The translations under genes were made by a program, and so were the position numbers. The notes under the pieces are model-generated. The model ran no database searches, was not told the DNA's origin, and was given only the letters and a program-made list of their open reading frames with translations. A DNA stretch of 7,618 bases from Chloroflexota bacterium (lineage in GTDB: Bacteria > Chloroflexota > Anaerolineae > 4572-78 > J111): positions 1 to 7,618 of the forward strand of contig RFJV01000740.1 in the NCBI GenBank assembly GCA_003694775.1, in the 5' to 3' direction. Of this stretch, positions 1 through 5,295 are shown piece after piece. Every line of letters starts with the position of its first letter. Within the stretch, counting starts at the first letter, position 1.

Positions 1-65
1 GATATCCCCGCACCTGTAGAATAGCACAGACGGCCAGCATCGTACTCCTCCTGTTCCCGGTTTGA
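1..65. other. left edge, gene assignment ambiguous
   Basis: Too little sequence is present to assign a gene. Two readings compete. On the plus strand, frame 1 ends DIPAPVE then TAG at 22-24, about 40 nt before the terminator, which is a usual distance for the tail of an upstream gene. On the minus strand an ATG at 40-38 (MLAVCAILQVRGY, running off the edge) has a strong ribosome-binding site AGGAGGAG at 52-45 with suitable spacing, which would be a divergent gene. The direction of the following terminator (T-run on the plus strand) favours the first reading; the ribosome-binding site favours the second. Confidence 0.3.
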
Positions 66-100
66 CTGCCGGATACCAAACGGTATCCGGCAGTTTTTTT
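66..100 (+). terminator. rho-independent terminator of an upstream transcript
   Basis: A perfect 12-bp stem, CTGCCGGATACC (66-77) with GGTATCCGGCAG (82-93), encloses a 4-nt loop AAAC and is followed directly by seven T residues (94-100). This is a textbook intrinsic terminator reading left to right. It insulates the cytochrome operon from transcription entering from the left. Confidence 0.9.
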
Positions 101-101
101 G

Positions 102-140
102 TGGGGAAAACACCCCATTTCTCCTGTCCATTTTCCCCCA
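102..140. promoter_or_regulatory. upstream G4/C4 half-sites, possible extra operator
   Basis: TGGGG (102-106) and CCCCA (113-117) form an inverted pair with a 6-nt spacer. A further TTTTCCCCCA lies at 131-140. The half-site TGGGG followed by A/T and AA also builds the palindrome at 179-194 and the one in the 4.6 kb promoter. These copies would lie about 90 to 120 nt upstream of the predicted transcription start. They may be accessory regulator sites, but short G/C runs are easily matched by chance. Confidence 0.35.
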
Positions 141-170
141 TCTATGCCAGACCAACCGCCAACCGATTTC

Positions 171-224
171 CGCCAAAAATGGGGTAATCCCCATATGGAT
201 TTGCCCTTTGCTCCGTGATACAGT
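171..224 (+). promoter_or_regulatory. promoter with palindromic activator site for the heptaheme operon
   Basis: CGCCAAA (171-177) leads into the palindrome ATGGGGTAATCCCCAT (179-194). A weak -35 TGGATT (196-201), a 17-bp spacer and an extended -10 TGATACAGT (216-224) follow. The predicted start is near 231, placing the palindrome centre at about -44, where activators that touch the -35 region bind. The same arrangement recurs on the minus strand at 4611-4560, which is the main reason to believe it. The site does not match the FNR half-site TTGAT, and its arm order is opposite to the NarL 7-2-7 site. The regulator is inferred to be the response regulator encoded at 4633-5295. Confidence 0.6.
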
Positions 225-264
225 GAAAGCAGGAAGTCGCCATTAAATTTGCTGTATTCACGGG

Positions 265-287
265 CAGACGGTTCTGTCTGAAAGGAG
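265..287 (+). promoter_or_regulatory. leader hairpin next to ribosome-binding site
   Basis: CAGAC (265-269) and GTCTG (276-280) can form a 5-bp stem with a 6-nt loop, ending one base before AAAGGAG (281-287), the ribosome-binding site of the 44-residue protein (9 nt to ATG at 297). The stem would not cover the site itself. It may be incidental. Confidence 0.3.
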
Positions 288-296
288 CGAGTCACT

Positions 297-431
297 ATGA
301 CTGCCACGGATGTTATTCTGATTGTCCCTATCCTGTTAGGGTTTGCCATTCTGCGGTTTGGCGTTCCCATGCTGTTGATGTGGCTTATCAAGCTGGGGTG
401 CTGCCGGATACTGCATGTCAAGCCGCAATAA
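297..431 (+). CDS. 44-residue single-pass membrane protein, first gene of the cytochrome operon
   Basis: No family is recognised. The ATG at 297 has a good ribosome-binding site (AGGAG at 283-287, 9-nt spacing), and the frame runs to TAA at 429-431, 29 nt before the heptaheme cytochrome. Residues about 6-31 form one hydrophobic helix; the N-terminus carries Asp5 and the tail is basic (Lys32, Arg37, His40, Lys42), predicting N-out/C-in. The tail has adjacent Cys35-Cys36. The helix contains ILRFGVP (18-24), closely matching VLRLGIP in the membrane protein at 4135-4527, which also precedes a cytochrome gene. This parallel, with the promoter and ribosome-binding site, argues that it is a real gene. 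A role as small subunit or assembly partner of the cytochrome complex is conjecture. Confidence 0.65.
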   Translation: MTATDVILIVPILLGFAILRFGVPMLLMWLIKLGCCRILHVKPQ

Positions 432-460
432 ATTCATACCCTGTTCAACGGAGGAACATC

Positions 461-1342
461 ATGTCGTCATCTGTTCGGTTAATCATCAAAAAGGCTGTTC
501 GACCGGTTTTTGTTATGAGCTTCGTCCTCCTGAGTTGTTTGCTGTTGTCGGTGCCTGCGCTGGCCGATGACCCGACCGGCTCCGACCGGTGCGCGGAATG
601 CCACGACGACGAAGCCGCGGCGTGGCAGGAGTCGCCGCACGCCGCGGGACCGGTCAGCATTACCTGCGAGGACTGCCACGGTCAGTACGTGGAAGACCAT
701 CCGGACGCGGGGGTCATGCAACTGACGGTTGACTCGTCGGTGTGCCAGAACTGCCACCAGACCACCTTTCTGCAGTGGCAAAACAGCAAACATGCCGGGG
801 CCAATGTCCAGTGCATTGGGTGCCATCTCTCCCATTCCCAGAAGTTCCGCCTGACCGACGATAACCTCTGTATTGCCTGCCACCGCGACGAGGTTGGCGA
901 CTACGAGGAGTCCCATCACGGGCAGGAGGGGGTTCGCTGTGCGGATTGCCACCTGGAAACAACCCATTCCGATGAGCTGGCGCTGGTCTCTACGTCCAAT
1001 GCGGTACCCCCGCGGCACGATTTTACCGCGGTGCTGTCCGACAACTGCTTGACCTGCCACCAGGAAGAACTGCACCACCAAAAGGGAGGGCATACGATGG
1101 TGGCGGCTAAAGCTGTACCGGCCCAGACGTGCGCCGGGGAAACCGGTCAGGGCGACCTTCTGCCTCAATCCGAAACGGCGGACATTCTCTCGGACCGCCT
1201 CAATACCCTGGAGGCAGAAAACCGGTCGCTCAAGTTCTGGTTGCCGGTTTCACTGGGGATTGGTTTGGGAGCCGGTGGCGTGCTGGGGGTTGCCGCCGTG
1301 CTGTTCTGCAGTTATATCAACTGCCGGAGGAAGGAACAATGA
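461..1342 (+). CDS. membrane-anchored heptaheme c-type cytochrome
   Basis: The start ATG at 461 is chosen because GGAGG (450-454) precedes it and it begins a signal peptide: basic residues 6-14, a hydrophobic stretch 16-31 and VPALA (31-35) as cleavage site. The frame is open upstream to 380, but that extension looks non-coding. The 293-residue product has seven heme-binding CxxCH motifs at residues 44, 69, 95, 118, 137, 160 and 196. Spare histidines, such as those in SPH and SKH, are probable sixth heme ligands. After the heme domain come a short heptad-like stretch (240-258), a C-terminal membrane helix (about 259-283) and a basic tail. The hemes therefore lie outside the membrane (periplasmic or cell-surface side). 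Its last bases overlap the next gene by ATGA. It probably carries electrons to or from the Fe-S and NrfD-like partners. The terminal partner is unknown. Confidence 0.93.
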   Translation: MSSSVRLIIKKAVRPVFVMSFVLLSCLLLSVPALADDPTGSDRCAECHDDEAAAWQESPHAAGPVSITCEDCHGQYVEDHPDAGVMQLTVDSSVCQNCHQTTFLQWQNSKHAGANVQCIGCHLSHSQKFRLTDDNLCIACHRDEVGDYEESHHGQEGVRCADCHLETTHSDELALVSTSNAVPPRHDFTAVLSDNCLTCHQEELHHQKGGHTMVAAKAVPAQTCAGETGQGDLLPQSETADILSDRLNTLEAENRSLKFWLPVSLGIGLGAGGVLGVAAVLFCSYINCRRKEQ

Positions 1343-2253
1343 GCCGCACCGATATTCCTGTCAGCCGTCGCGAGTTTCTCAAGCGGATGGGGACCGGCGC
1401 GGTGGGTCTGGTTGCCCTGCAGTGGGTCAGCATGGCGCAACCTGCCCTGGCCGCAGATGACCCGCCGCCGGAGGAGGCGTGGGGCATCCTCATCGACCTG
1501 ACCCGCTGTGTGGGCTGTAATTCCTGCGCTCTGGCGTGCAAGGCCAGCAACGGCCTGCCGGCTCCGGATGTGGCGCCTTCTGCTCTGTCCGCGGACGTGT
1601 ACACTTTTGTGGAGGCTCATACCGTAACCACCGCAGACGGCACAGCCGGAACGCGGTATGTCAAGCGACAGTGTATGCACTGTGTCAATGCTTCTTGCGT
1701 GTCGGCCTGCCCTGCCGCGGCAATGTACAAAAGCCCGCAAGGCCCGGTGGTGTACCGCCCGGAACGCTGTTTGGGGTGCCGCTACTGCGAGGTGGCTTGC
1801 CCCTTTGGCGTCCCTCGCTTTGAATGGGATAACGGCCTGACCCCCACCATCAACAAGTGCTGGATGTGTTTTGACCGCCTCCAGCAGGGAGAACAGCCGG
1901 CCTGCGTGTCGGCCTGTCCCACCGGGGCAATGCGTTTTGGCAAGCGCAGTGAACTGCTGGCCCAGGCTCACGCTCAGATTGCCTCCAATCCCCACCGCTA
2001 TGTTGACCACGTCTTCGGCGAGCACGAAGTCGGCGGTACATCGGTGCTGTACCTGTCCGATGTGCCTTTTGAGGAACTGGGATTCCCCACCGGTCTGCCG
2101 GAAACCGCCCCACCGGAGGAAACGGAGAAGATAATGAACCAACTACCAACGGTGATTGGCGGAATGACCGCCCTGATGACCGGCGCGGCGATTTTTACCC
2201 ACCGGAAATCCAACCGTTCCCTGGAGCCAATCCAGGCCGAAAAGGAGGAGTAA
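1339..2253 (+). CDS. Tat-exported ferredoxin-like protein with four [4Fe-4S] clusters (HybA/NrfC/DsrO type)
   Basis: ATG at 1339 overlaps the cytochrome stop (ATGA) and follows GGAGG (1326-1330). The 304-residue product begins with a twin-arginine signal, SRREFLK at 9-15, a hydrophobic segment and a likely cleavage after ALA (36-38), so it is exported folded. Sixteen cysteines form four cluster sites: C57/60/63 with C67, C112/115/120 with C124, C144/147/150 with C154, and C174/177/189 with C193. Each group is typical of the electron-wire subunits of complex iron-sulfur molybdoenzymes and of HybA. Residues about 270-286 form a C-terminal membrane anchor, as in HybA. It is expected to pass electrons between the heptaheme cytochrome and the membrane quinone site of the following protein. 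No hydrogenase or molybdopterin subunit is nearby, so the specific complex is open. Confidence 0.93.
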   Translation: MSRTDIPVSRREFLKRMGTGAVGLVALQWVSMAQPALAADDPPPEEAWGILIDLTRCVGCNSCALACKASNGLPAPDVAPSALSADVYTFVEAHTVTTADGTAGTRYVKRQCMHCVNASCVSACPAAAMYKSPQGPVVYRPERCLGCRYCEVACPFGVPRFEWDNGLTPTINKCWMCFDRLQQGEQPACVSACPTGAMRFGKRSELLAQAHAQIASNPHRYVDHVFGEHEVGGTSVLYLSDVPFEELGFPTGLPETAPPEETEKIMNQLPTVIGGMTALMTGAAIFTHRKSNRSLEPIQAEKEE

Positions 2254-2256
2254 AGT

Positions 2257-3570
2257 ATGTCGCTCATTGCATCGCCTGTGCTGTGGTTGATGATTGCTTT
2301 GGGAGTCGGTATTCCGCTGGTGCTCATTGCCGGGGTACGCTATCTGGCCTACCGCCTGGCAGGACGCCCGGACAGCATTGCTTCTCCTTCGTTTGACCCG
2401 CTGGAACTGCCTCTGCCTCGATTTGCTTCTTCCTGGCAGGCTGTCCGGATGCTGGTGTGGGTGGGGCTGCTGGGCGGCGGTGTGGGGATTATTGTGCTCC
2501 GCTTTGTGTACGGCATTGGGGCCGTAACCAACCTGAGCGACCAGTTTCCGTGGGGGTTGTGGATTGGGTTCGACGTGATGAGCGGCGTGGCCCTGGCCGC
2601 GGGTGGCTTTGTGATATGCGCCGCCGTCCACCTCTTCGGTCTGAAGCGGTTTGCACCGTTGACCCGTCCCGCGGTACTGACCGCCTTCCTCGGTTACCTG
2701 CTGGTCATTGCCGCCCTGGTGGTCGATCTGGGCCGGCCCTACAACATCTGGCGACCGCTGGTGCACTGGCAGCACCATTCTGTGCTGTGGGAGGTGGGTA
2801 TCTGCGTGGCGACCTACACCACCGTGCTGTTCATCGAGTTTCTGCCGGTGATGCTGGAGGGTGCCCACCGGGTGCAGGCAGTGGCCCGCCGCTTGCCGGT
2901 TATGCCGGTCGCCCGGATGATTAGAAAATTTACCGTGGTGCTGGCTGTATTGGCGGTGGTGCTGTCTACCCTGCACCAGTCGTCGCTGGGGTCGCTGTGG
3001 GTGCTGGTTCCGGAAAAGCTGTCGCCGCTGTGGTATTCGCTGTATCTTCCGGTTTTCTTCTTTATCTCTGCGGTGGCAGTCGGGCTGGCAATGACCATCG
3101 TAGAGTCGACCCTCAGCTCCAGGGCTTTCAAGCGGGGGCTGGAGCTTGACCTGCTGGCCGACCTGGGCAAGTATGCCGCGGTGGTGCTGGTCATCTACCT
3201 GCTGGCCCGCTTTGCCGACTTGATAGCCCGCGGCGCAGGACCGCTTCTGGTTCAGGCTAACTTGCAAACTGCGTTTTTCTGGCTGGAAATCGGGCTGGGG
3301 GTGGTTGTGCCGATTATTCTCTTCTCCATCCGTCCCTTGCGGTACAGGCCGGCGGTGCTTTTTTCTGCCGCGGTGCTGGTGGTGGTGTTTGGGGTAGTGC
3401 TGAACCGGCTGAACGTTAGCTGGATTGGCTTACTACCCTACACCGGCCCGGTCTACTTCCCCTCCTGGATGGAGATACTGGTCAGTTTTACCCTGGTGAG
3501 CTTTGGCGTCATCGCTTTTGGACTGGCCGCGAAGTATCTGCCGGTTTTCCCTGCCGAAGCGGAGCGGTAG
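2257..3570 (+). CDS. NrfD/HybB-family polytopic membrane protein, quinone-interacting subunit
   Basis: It starts 3 nt after the previous stop, with GGAGGAG (2244-2250) as ribosome-binding site. The 437-residue product has about ten hydrophobic helices. Family landmarks of HybB-like proteins are visible: NLSDQFPWGLWIGFDV (92-107), followed by GVALAAGGF; DLGRPYNIWRPLVHWQHHS (157-175); STLHQSSLGSLWVLVPEK (237-254); and NRLNVSW (383-389). It is slightly longer than HybB (about 390 residues) because of an extra N-terminal helix. NrfD-type proteins carry no cofactor but bind quinone or quinol near the outer face and hand electrons to the attached Fe-S subunit. With the two preceding genes it forms a set reminiscent of the heme, Fe-S and NrfD-like core of alternative complex III or Hmc-type complexes. 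Direction of electron flow cannot be told from sequence. Confidence 0.93.
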   Translation: MSLIASPVLWLMIALGVGIPLVLIAGVRYLAYRLAGRPDSIASPSFDPLELPLPRFASSWQAVRMLVWVGLLGGGVGIIVLRFVYGIGAVTNLSDQFPWGLWIGFDVMSGVALAAGGFVICAAVHLFGLKRFAPLTRPAVLTAFLGYLLVIAALVVDLGRPYNIWRPLVHWQHHSVLWEVGICVATYTTVLFIEFLPVMLEGAHRVQAVARRLPVMPVARMIRKFTVVLAVLAVVLSTLHQSSLGSLWVLVPEKLSPLWYSLYLPVFFFISAVAVGLAMTIVESTLSSRAFKRGLELDLLADLGKYAAVVLVIYLLARFADLIARGAGPLLVQANLQTAFFWLEIGLGVVVPIILFSIRPLRYRPAVLFSAAVLVVVFGVVLNRLNVSWIGLLPYTGPVYFPSWMEILVSFTLVSFGVIAFGLAAKYLPVFPAEAER

Positions 3571-3597
3571 CCTGCCCGGCTTGTTCGGTGGTACAGG

Positions 3598-3627
3598 AAA
3601 GCCCTGCCATCCGGCAGGGCTTTTTTT
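3598..3627 (+). terminator. rho-independent terminator, possibly bidirectional
   Basis: AGCCCTGCC (3600-3608) pairs with GGCAGGGCT (3613-3621) around loop ATCC. It is extended by A-T pairs and followed by a T-run to 3627. It lies 27 nt after the NrfD-like stop codon. On the minus strand the same hairpin is followed by only three T residues (TTTCC), so it could serve the converging tetraheme operon less efficiently. Confidence 0.9.
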
Positions 3628-3660
3628 ACTTTGTGGCAACGGCGTTGTTAAGCCGGGCCG

Positions 3661-3692
3661 CCTGAATGGTTAGCTACCATAAAATGTTCAGG
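3661..3692. repeat. nested inverted repeat in the convergent intergenic region
   Basis: CCTGA (3661-3665) pairs with TCAGG (3688-3692), and inside it ATGGT (3666-3670) pairs with ACCAT (3676-3680) around TAGCT. A 7-nt bulge (3681-3687) lies on one side. No T-run follows on either strand, so it is not a standard terminator. It would lie in the 3' untranslated part of the minus-strand cytochrome transcript, about 48 nt past its stop. The rest of 3628-3739 shows no gene. Confidence 0.4.
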
Positions 3693-3739
3693 TGGTTGGA
3701 ATCGGAAATAGCCGTAATTGTTCTGGATGATTTTCTTAA

Positions 3740-4138
3740 CTATTTCGACTCGCTGATGCTCGATGGCAGCATCGGGCTGTGACAGTCGGTACAGCAGGTA
3801 TCGGTCATATTGCATGCGGGGTGGTCCTCACTCAGCGAGGTATGGCACCGCCGGCACAGGGTGTTGGTAGTGTTCGGGGCATGAAGGGGACGGGCGTGCA
3901 CGTCGTGGCAGACCACACAGGCAACCCCGGCGTGACCGTGCCGGCTGAACTGCCATTCAAACAGCAGGGTGGTATGACAGCTTCCGCAGACTTCCGGCGA
4001 CAGTTCATCGCCCAGGACTATTTGCCGCGGCGGCAGGACCAGGGTCAGGGTAATGACCAGCACCGCCATAGCCGCAGATACAACCAGCGCCAGAGCGGGG
4101 CCATTGCCTTTTTCTGCAACCGGGGATAGTCTGTTCAT
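3740..4138 (-). CDS. small membrane-anchored tetraheme c-type cytochrome
   Basis: The 132-residue product starts at 4138 and overlaps the upstream gene's stop by ATGA, implying translational coupling. Residues about 14-36 form an N-terminal uncleaved helix or signal anchor, placing the rest outside the membrane. Four CxxCH motifs lie at residues 51, 74, 95 and 116, with further cysteines at 109 and 115 (Cys115 abuts the fourth motif). The stretch CGSCH, then EWQFSRH, then CVVCHDVH closely matches CQNCH, LQWQNSKH, CIGCHLSH in the heptaheme protein at 461-1342, so the two share a heme module. It probably acts as an electron shuttle or branch linked to the same respiratory chain; the partner is unknown. 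Confidence 0.9.
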   Translation of the reverse strand: MNRLSPVAEKGNGPALALVVSAAMAVLVITLTLVLPPRQIVLGDELSPEVCGSCHTTLLFEWQFSRHGHAGVACVVCHDVHARPLHAPNTTNTLCRRCHTSLSEDHPACNMTDTCCTDCHSPMLPSSISESK

Positions 4139-4527
4139 CGTGACCCTTGCCCAACCTGTGGAACAATGGCCCGTCGGGCCGTAAAGTACGGACAGTGATA
4201 GCAGTTTGGTGTCAGGCGGCCTTCAACGCGGTAGCGGATGAGCCAGCATGGCTGGTGATTGGATTGTAGCCAGACCGGGCATTGGTGCAGGACAGTTTCC
4301 GGGCAGTTTTTGCCTGCCCAGCAGGGCGGGTCGATAGTAGTGTAGAATTCCAGCACAGAGTCATTCCGGGTTGCGGCTTCTGCCACCCGGCGAGCGTGGG
4401 CCTCAGCCTGCCACCGGTCGTCCAGGCGACGCAGCCAGTACCCTACCAGGAAGGTGACCGCCAGGGGAATCCCCAACCGGAGGACAAAGCCGGCCACAAC
4501 GGCCCCAATCAGCCACAGCTCATCCAT
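4135..4527 (-). CDS. single-pass membrane protein with six-cysteine CW-type domain
   Basis: ATG at 4527 follows GAGGA with short spacing, and the product is 130 residues. One helix spans about residues 5-32; acidic Asp2/Glu3 before it and RRLDDR after it predict N-out with a cytoplasmic C-terminal domain. A charged, Ala/Arg-rich linker (36-54) leads to a cysteine domain: Cys69-Trp70, Cys75, Cys83, Cys94-Trp95, and Cys109-x2-Cys112. Two Cys-Trp pairs with a final CxxC recall the CW-containing cysteine-rich domains of uncharacterised and sensor proteins. Metal or Fe-S binding is plausible but unproven. The helix motif VLRLGIP (15-21) resembles that of the 44-residue protein at 297-431. It overlaps the tetraheme cytochrome by four bases and may be its cytoplasmic or membrane partner. 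Confidence 0.85.
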   Translation of the reverse strand: MDELWLIGAVVAGFVLRLGIPLAVTFLVGYWLRRLDDRWQAEAHARRVAEAATRNDSVLEFYTTIDPPCWAGKNCPETVLHQCPVWLQSNHQPCWLIRYRVEGRLTPNCYHCPYFTARRAIVPQVGQGSR

Positions 4528-4539
4528 AATTCCTCACCA

Positions 4540-4575
4540 CAGAAGATGGTTTCATCTTCAGTGTAGCATCTTCTG
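4540..4575 (-). repeat. GAAGATG repeat cluster flanking the -10 element
   Basis: A perfect 9-bp inverted repeat, CAGAAGATG (4540-4548) and CATCTTCTG (4567-4575), has an 18-nt spacer that contains a third copy, CATCTTC (4553-4559). Read on the minus strand the order is GAAGATG, -10 element, GAAGATG, then the inverted copy in the leader. It could be an operator overlapping the promoter. The inner pair (4542-4548 with 4553-4559, 4-nt loop) could also form a leader hairpin. Confidence 0.5.
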
Positions 4576-4611
4576 GGGGAAGAATCTATTGGGTAATTCC
4601 CCCATTTGGCG
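4560..4611 (-). promoter_or_regulatory. promoter with palindromic activator site for the CW-protein/tetraheme pair
   Basis: Read on the minus strand: CGCCAAA (4611-4605), then TGGGGGAATTACCC (4604-4591), -35 TAGATT (4588-4583), a 17-bp spacer and extended -10 TGCTACACT (4568-4560). The predicted start is near 4553, with the palindrome centre at about -44. Every element, in the same order and within one base of the same spacing, is also present at 171-224 on the plus strand. An extra TGGGGAAA (4612-4619, plus strand) lies just upstream. No terminator separates this region from the response regulator gene, so read-through from it is also possible. Confidence 0.6.
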
Positions 4612-4632
4612 TGGGGAAAGTTGCCCAACCGG

Positions 4633-5295
4633 TTAGTTCACCTTGATTAAACCTTTTTCAATGGCGTACTTTACCAGCTCTACCCGGTTGTGCAGGTTTA
4701 GTTTACGCATAATATTTTCACGGTGACGGTCAACCGTTTTTATGCTGATGACCAGGGCTTCGGCAATTTCCCGGTTGGTGAAGCCTTCGGCAATGTAGGT
4801 AAGGACTTCCTTTTCGCGCGGGGTTAAAGGTTCGCTGTCGGGGCGGGGTAGGGGGGTAGAGATTCCCTCGGACGCGGAGACCTCTTTCATTAAGAATTTT
4901 GCCAGCGTCGCGTGCAGAAAGACATTCCCCTGGTTGACCACCCGGATAGCCGAGACCAGGTCGTCCGGCGCGGCCCGCTTGGGGATGTAGCCCGACGCGC
5001 CGGCGTTGAGCATTTCAAAAAAATACTGCTCATCCTCGTACATGGTCAGGGCCAGAACCGCGGTATCCGGACTGGCTTCCTTAATCTGGCGCGTCGCCTC
5101 GATGCCGCTCATGCCGGGCATTGCCAGGTCCATAATAACCACATCCGGTTTGAGTGTCCTGGCGGCCTGAACCGCCTCCTCACCACTGCTAACCTCACCG
5201 ACAATTTCCATATCCGGTTCCGCAGCAAACATCATCCGCAAACCGGCCCGCACAATCTGATGGTCATCCACCAGTAGCAACCTGATTTTAGACAT
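4633..5295 (-). CDS. NarL/FixJ-family response regulator
   Basis: The 220-residue product has a receiver domain (about 3-120) with acidic pocket Asp10-Asp11, phospho-acceptor Asp56 (in VVIMDLAMPG), Thr84 and Lys106, all the conserved residues of an active receiver. A linker leads to a LuxR-type helix-turn-helix (about 156-215), beginning LTPREKEVL and containing TNREIAEAL and SIKTVDRHRENIMRKL. The start at 5295 overlaps the kinase stop by 8 nt, with GGAG 8 bases upstream, so the pair is translationally coupled. The kinase is its expected phosphodonor. The DNA target is not known. The G4/C4 palindromes before both cytochrome cassettes are the obvious candidates. Confidence 0.96.
   Translation of the reverse strand: MSKIRLLLVDDHQIVRAGLRMMFAAEPDMEIVGEVSSGEEAVQAARTLKPDVVIMDLAMPGMSGIEATRQIKEASPDTAVLALTMYEDEQYFFEMLNAGASGYIPKRAAPDDLVSAIRVVNQGNVFLHATLAKFLMKEVSASEGISTPLPRPDSEPLTPREKEVLTYIAEGFTNREIAEALVISIKTVDRHRENIMRKLNLHNRVELVKYAIEKGLIKVN

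Noticed and set aside
179..194. Reading the palindrome as a NarL or FNR site
   Set aside because: NarL sites have outward TACYYMT heptamers in 7-2-7 order and FNR sites have TTGAT-N4-ATCAA; the arms here (ATGGGG...CCCCAT) fit neither.
380..460. Upstream extension of the heptaheme cytochrome frame to 380
   Set aside because: The extension overlaps the 44-residue gene and lacks a ribosome-binding site. ATG 461 has GGAGG and starts a proper signal peptide.
479..1168. Open frame antisense to the heptaheme cytochrome gene
   Set aside because: Shadow of the CxxCH-coding strand; no independent evidence of coding.
1129..1338. Upstream extension of the Fe-S protein frame to 1129
   Set aside because: It would overlap the cytochrome gene by 210 nt and bury the Tat signal internally; ATG 1339 is coupled by ATGA overlap.
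1312..2142. Open frame antisense to the Fe-S protein gene
   Set aside because: No ribosome-binding site or recognisable domain; opposite a gene with sixteen correctly spaced cluster cysteines.
2143..3267. Long open frame antisense to the NrfD-like gene (374 codons)
   Set aside because: Its product is rich in Gln, His and Arg with no domain pattern. The sense strand encodes a clear family protein; this is a GC-rich shadow.
4627..4634. AACCGGTT palindrome at the end of the response regulator gene
   Set aside because: An 8-bp self-complementary site overlapping the stop codon, with no T-run and no second copy in a meaningful place; likely chance.
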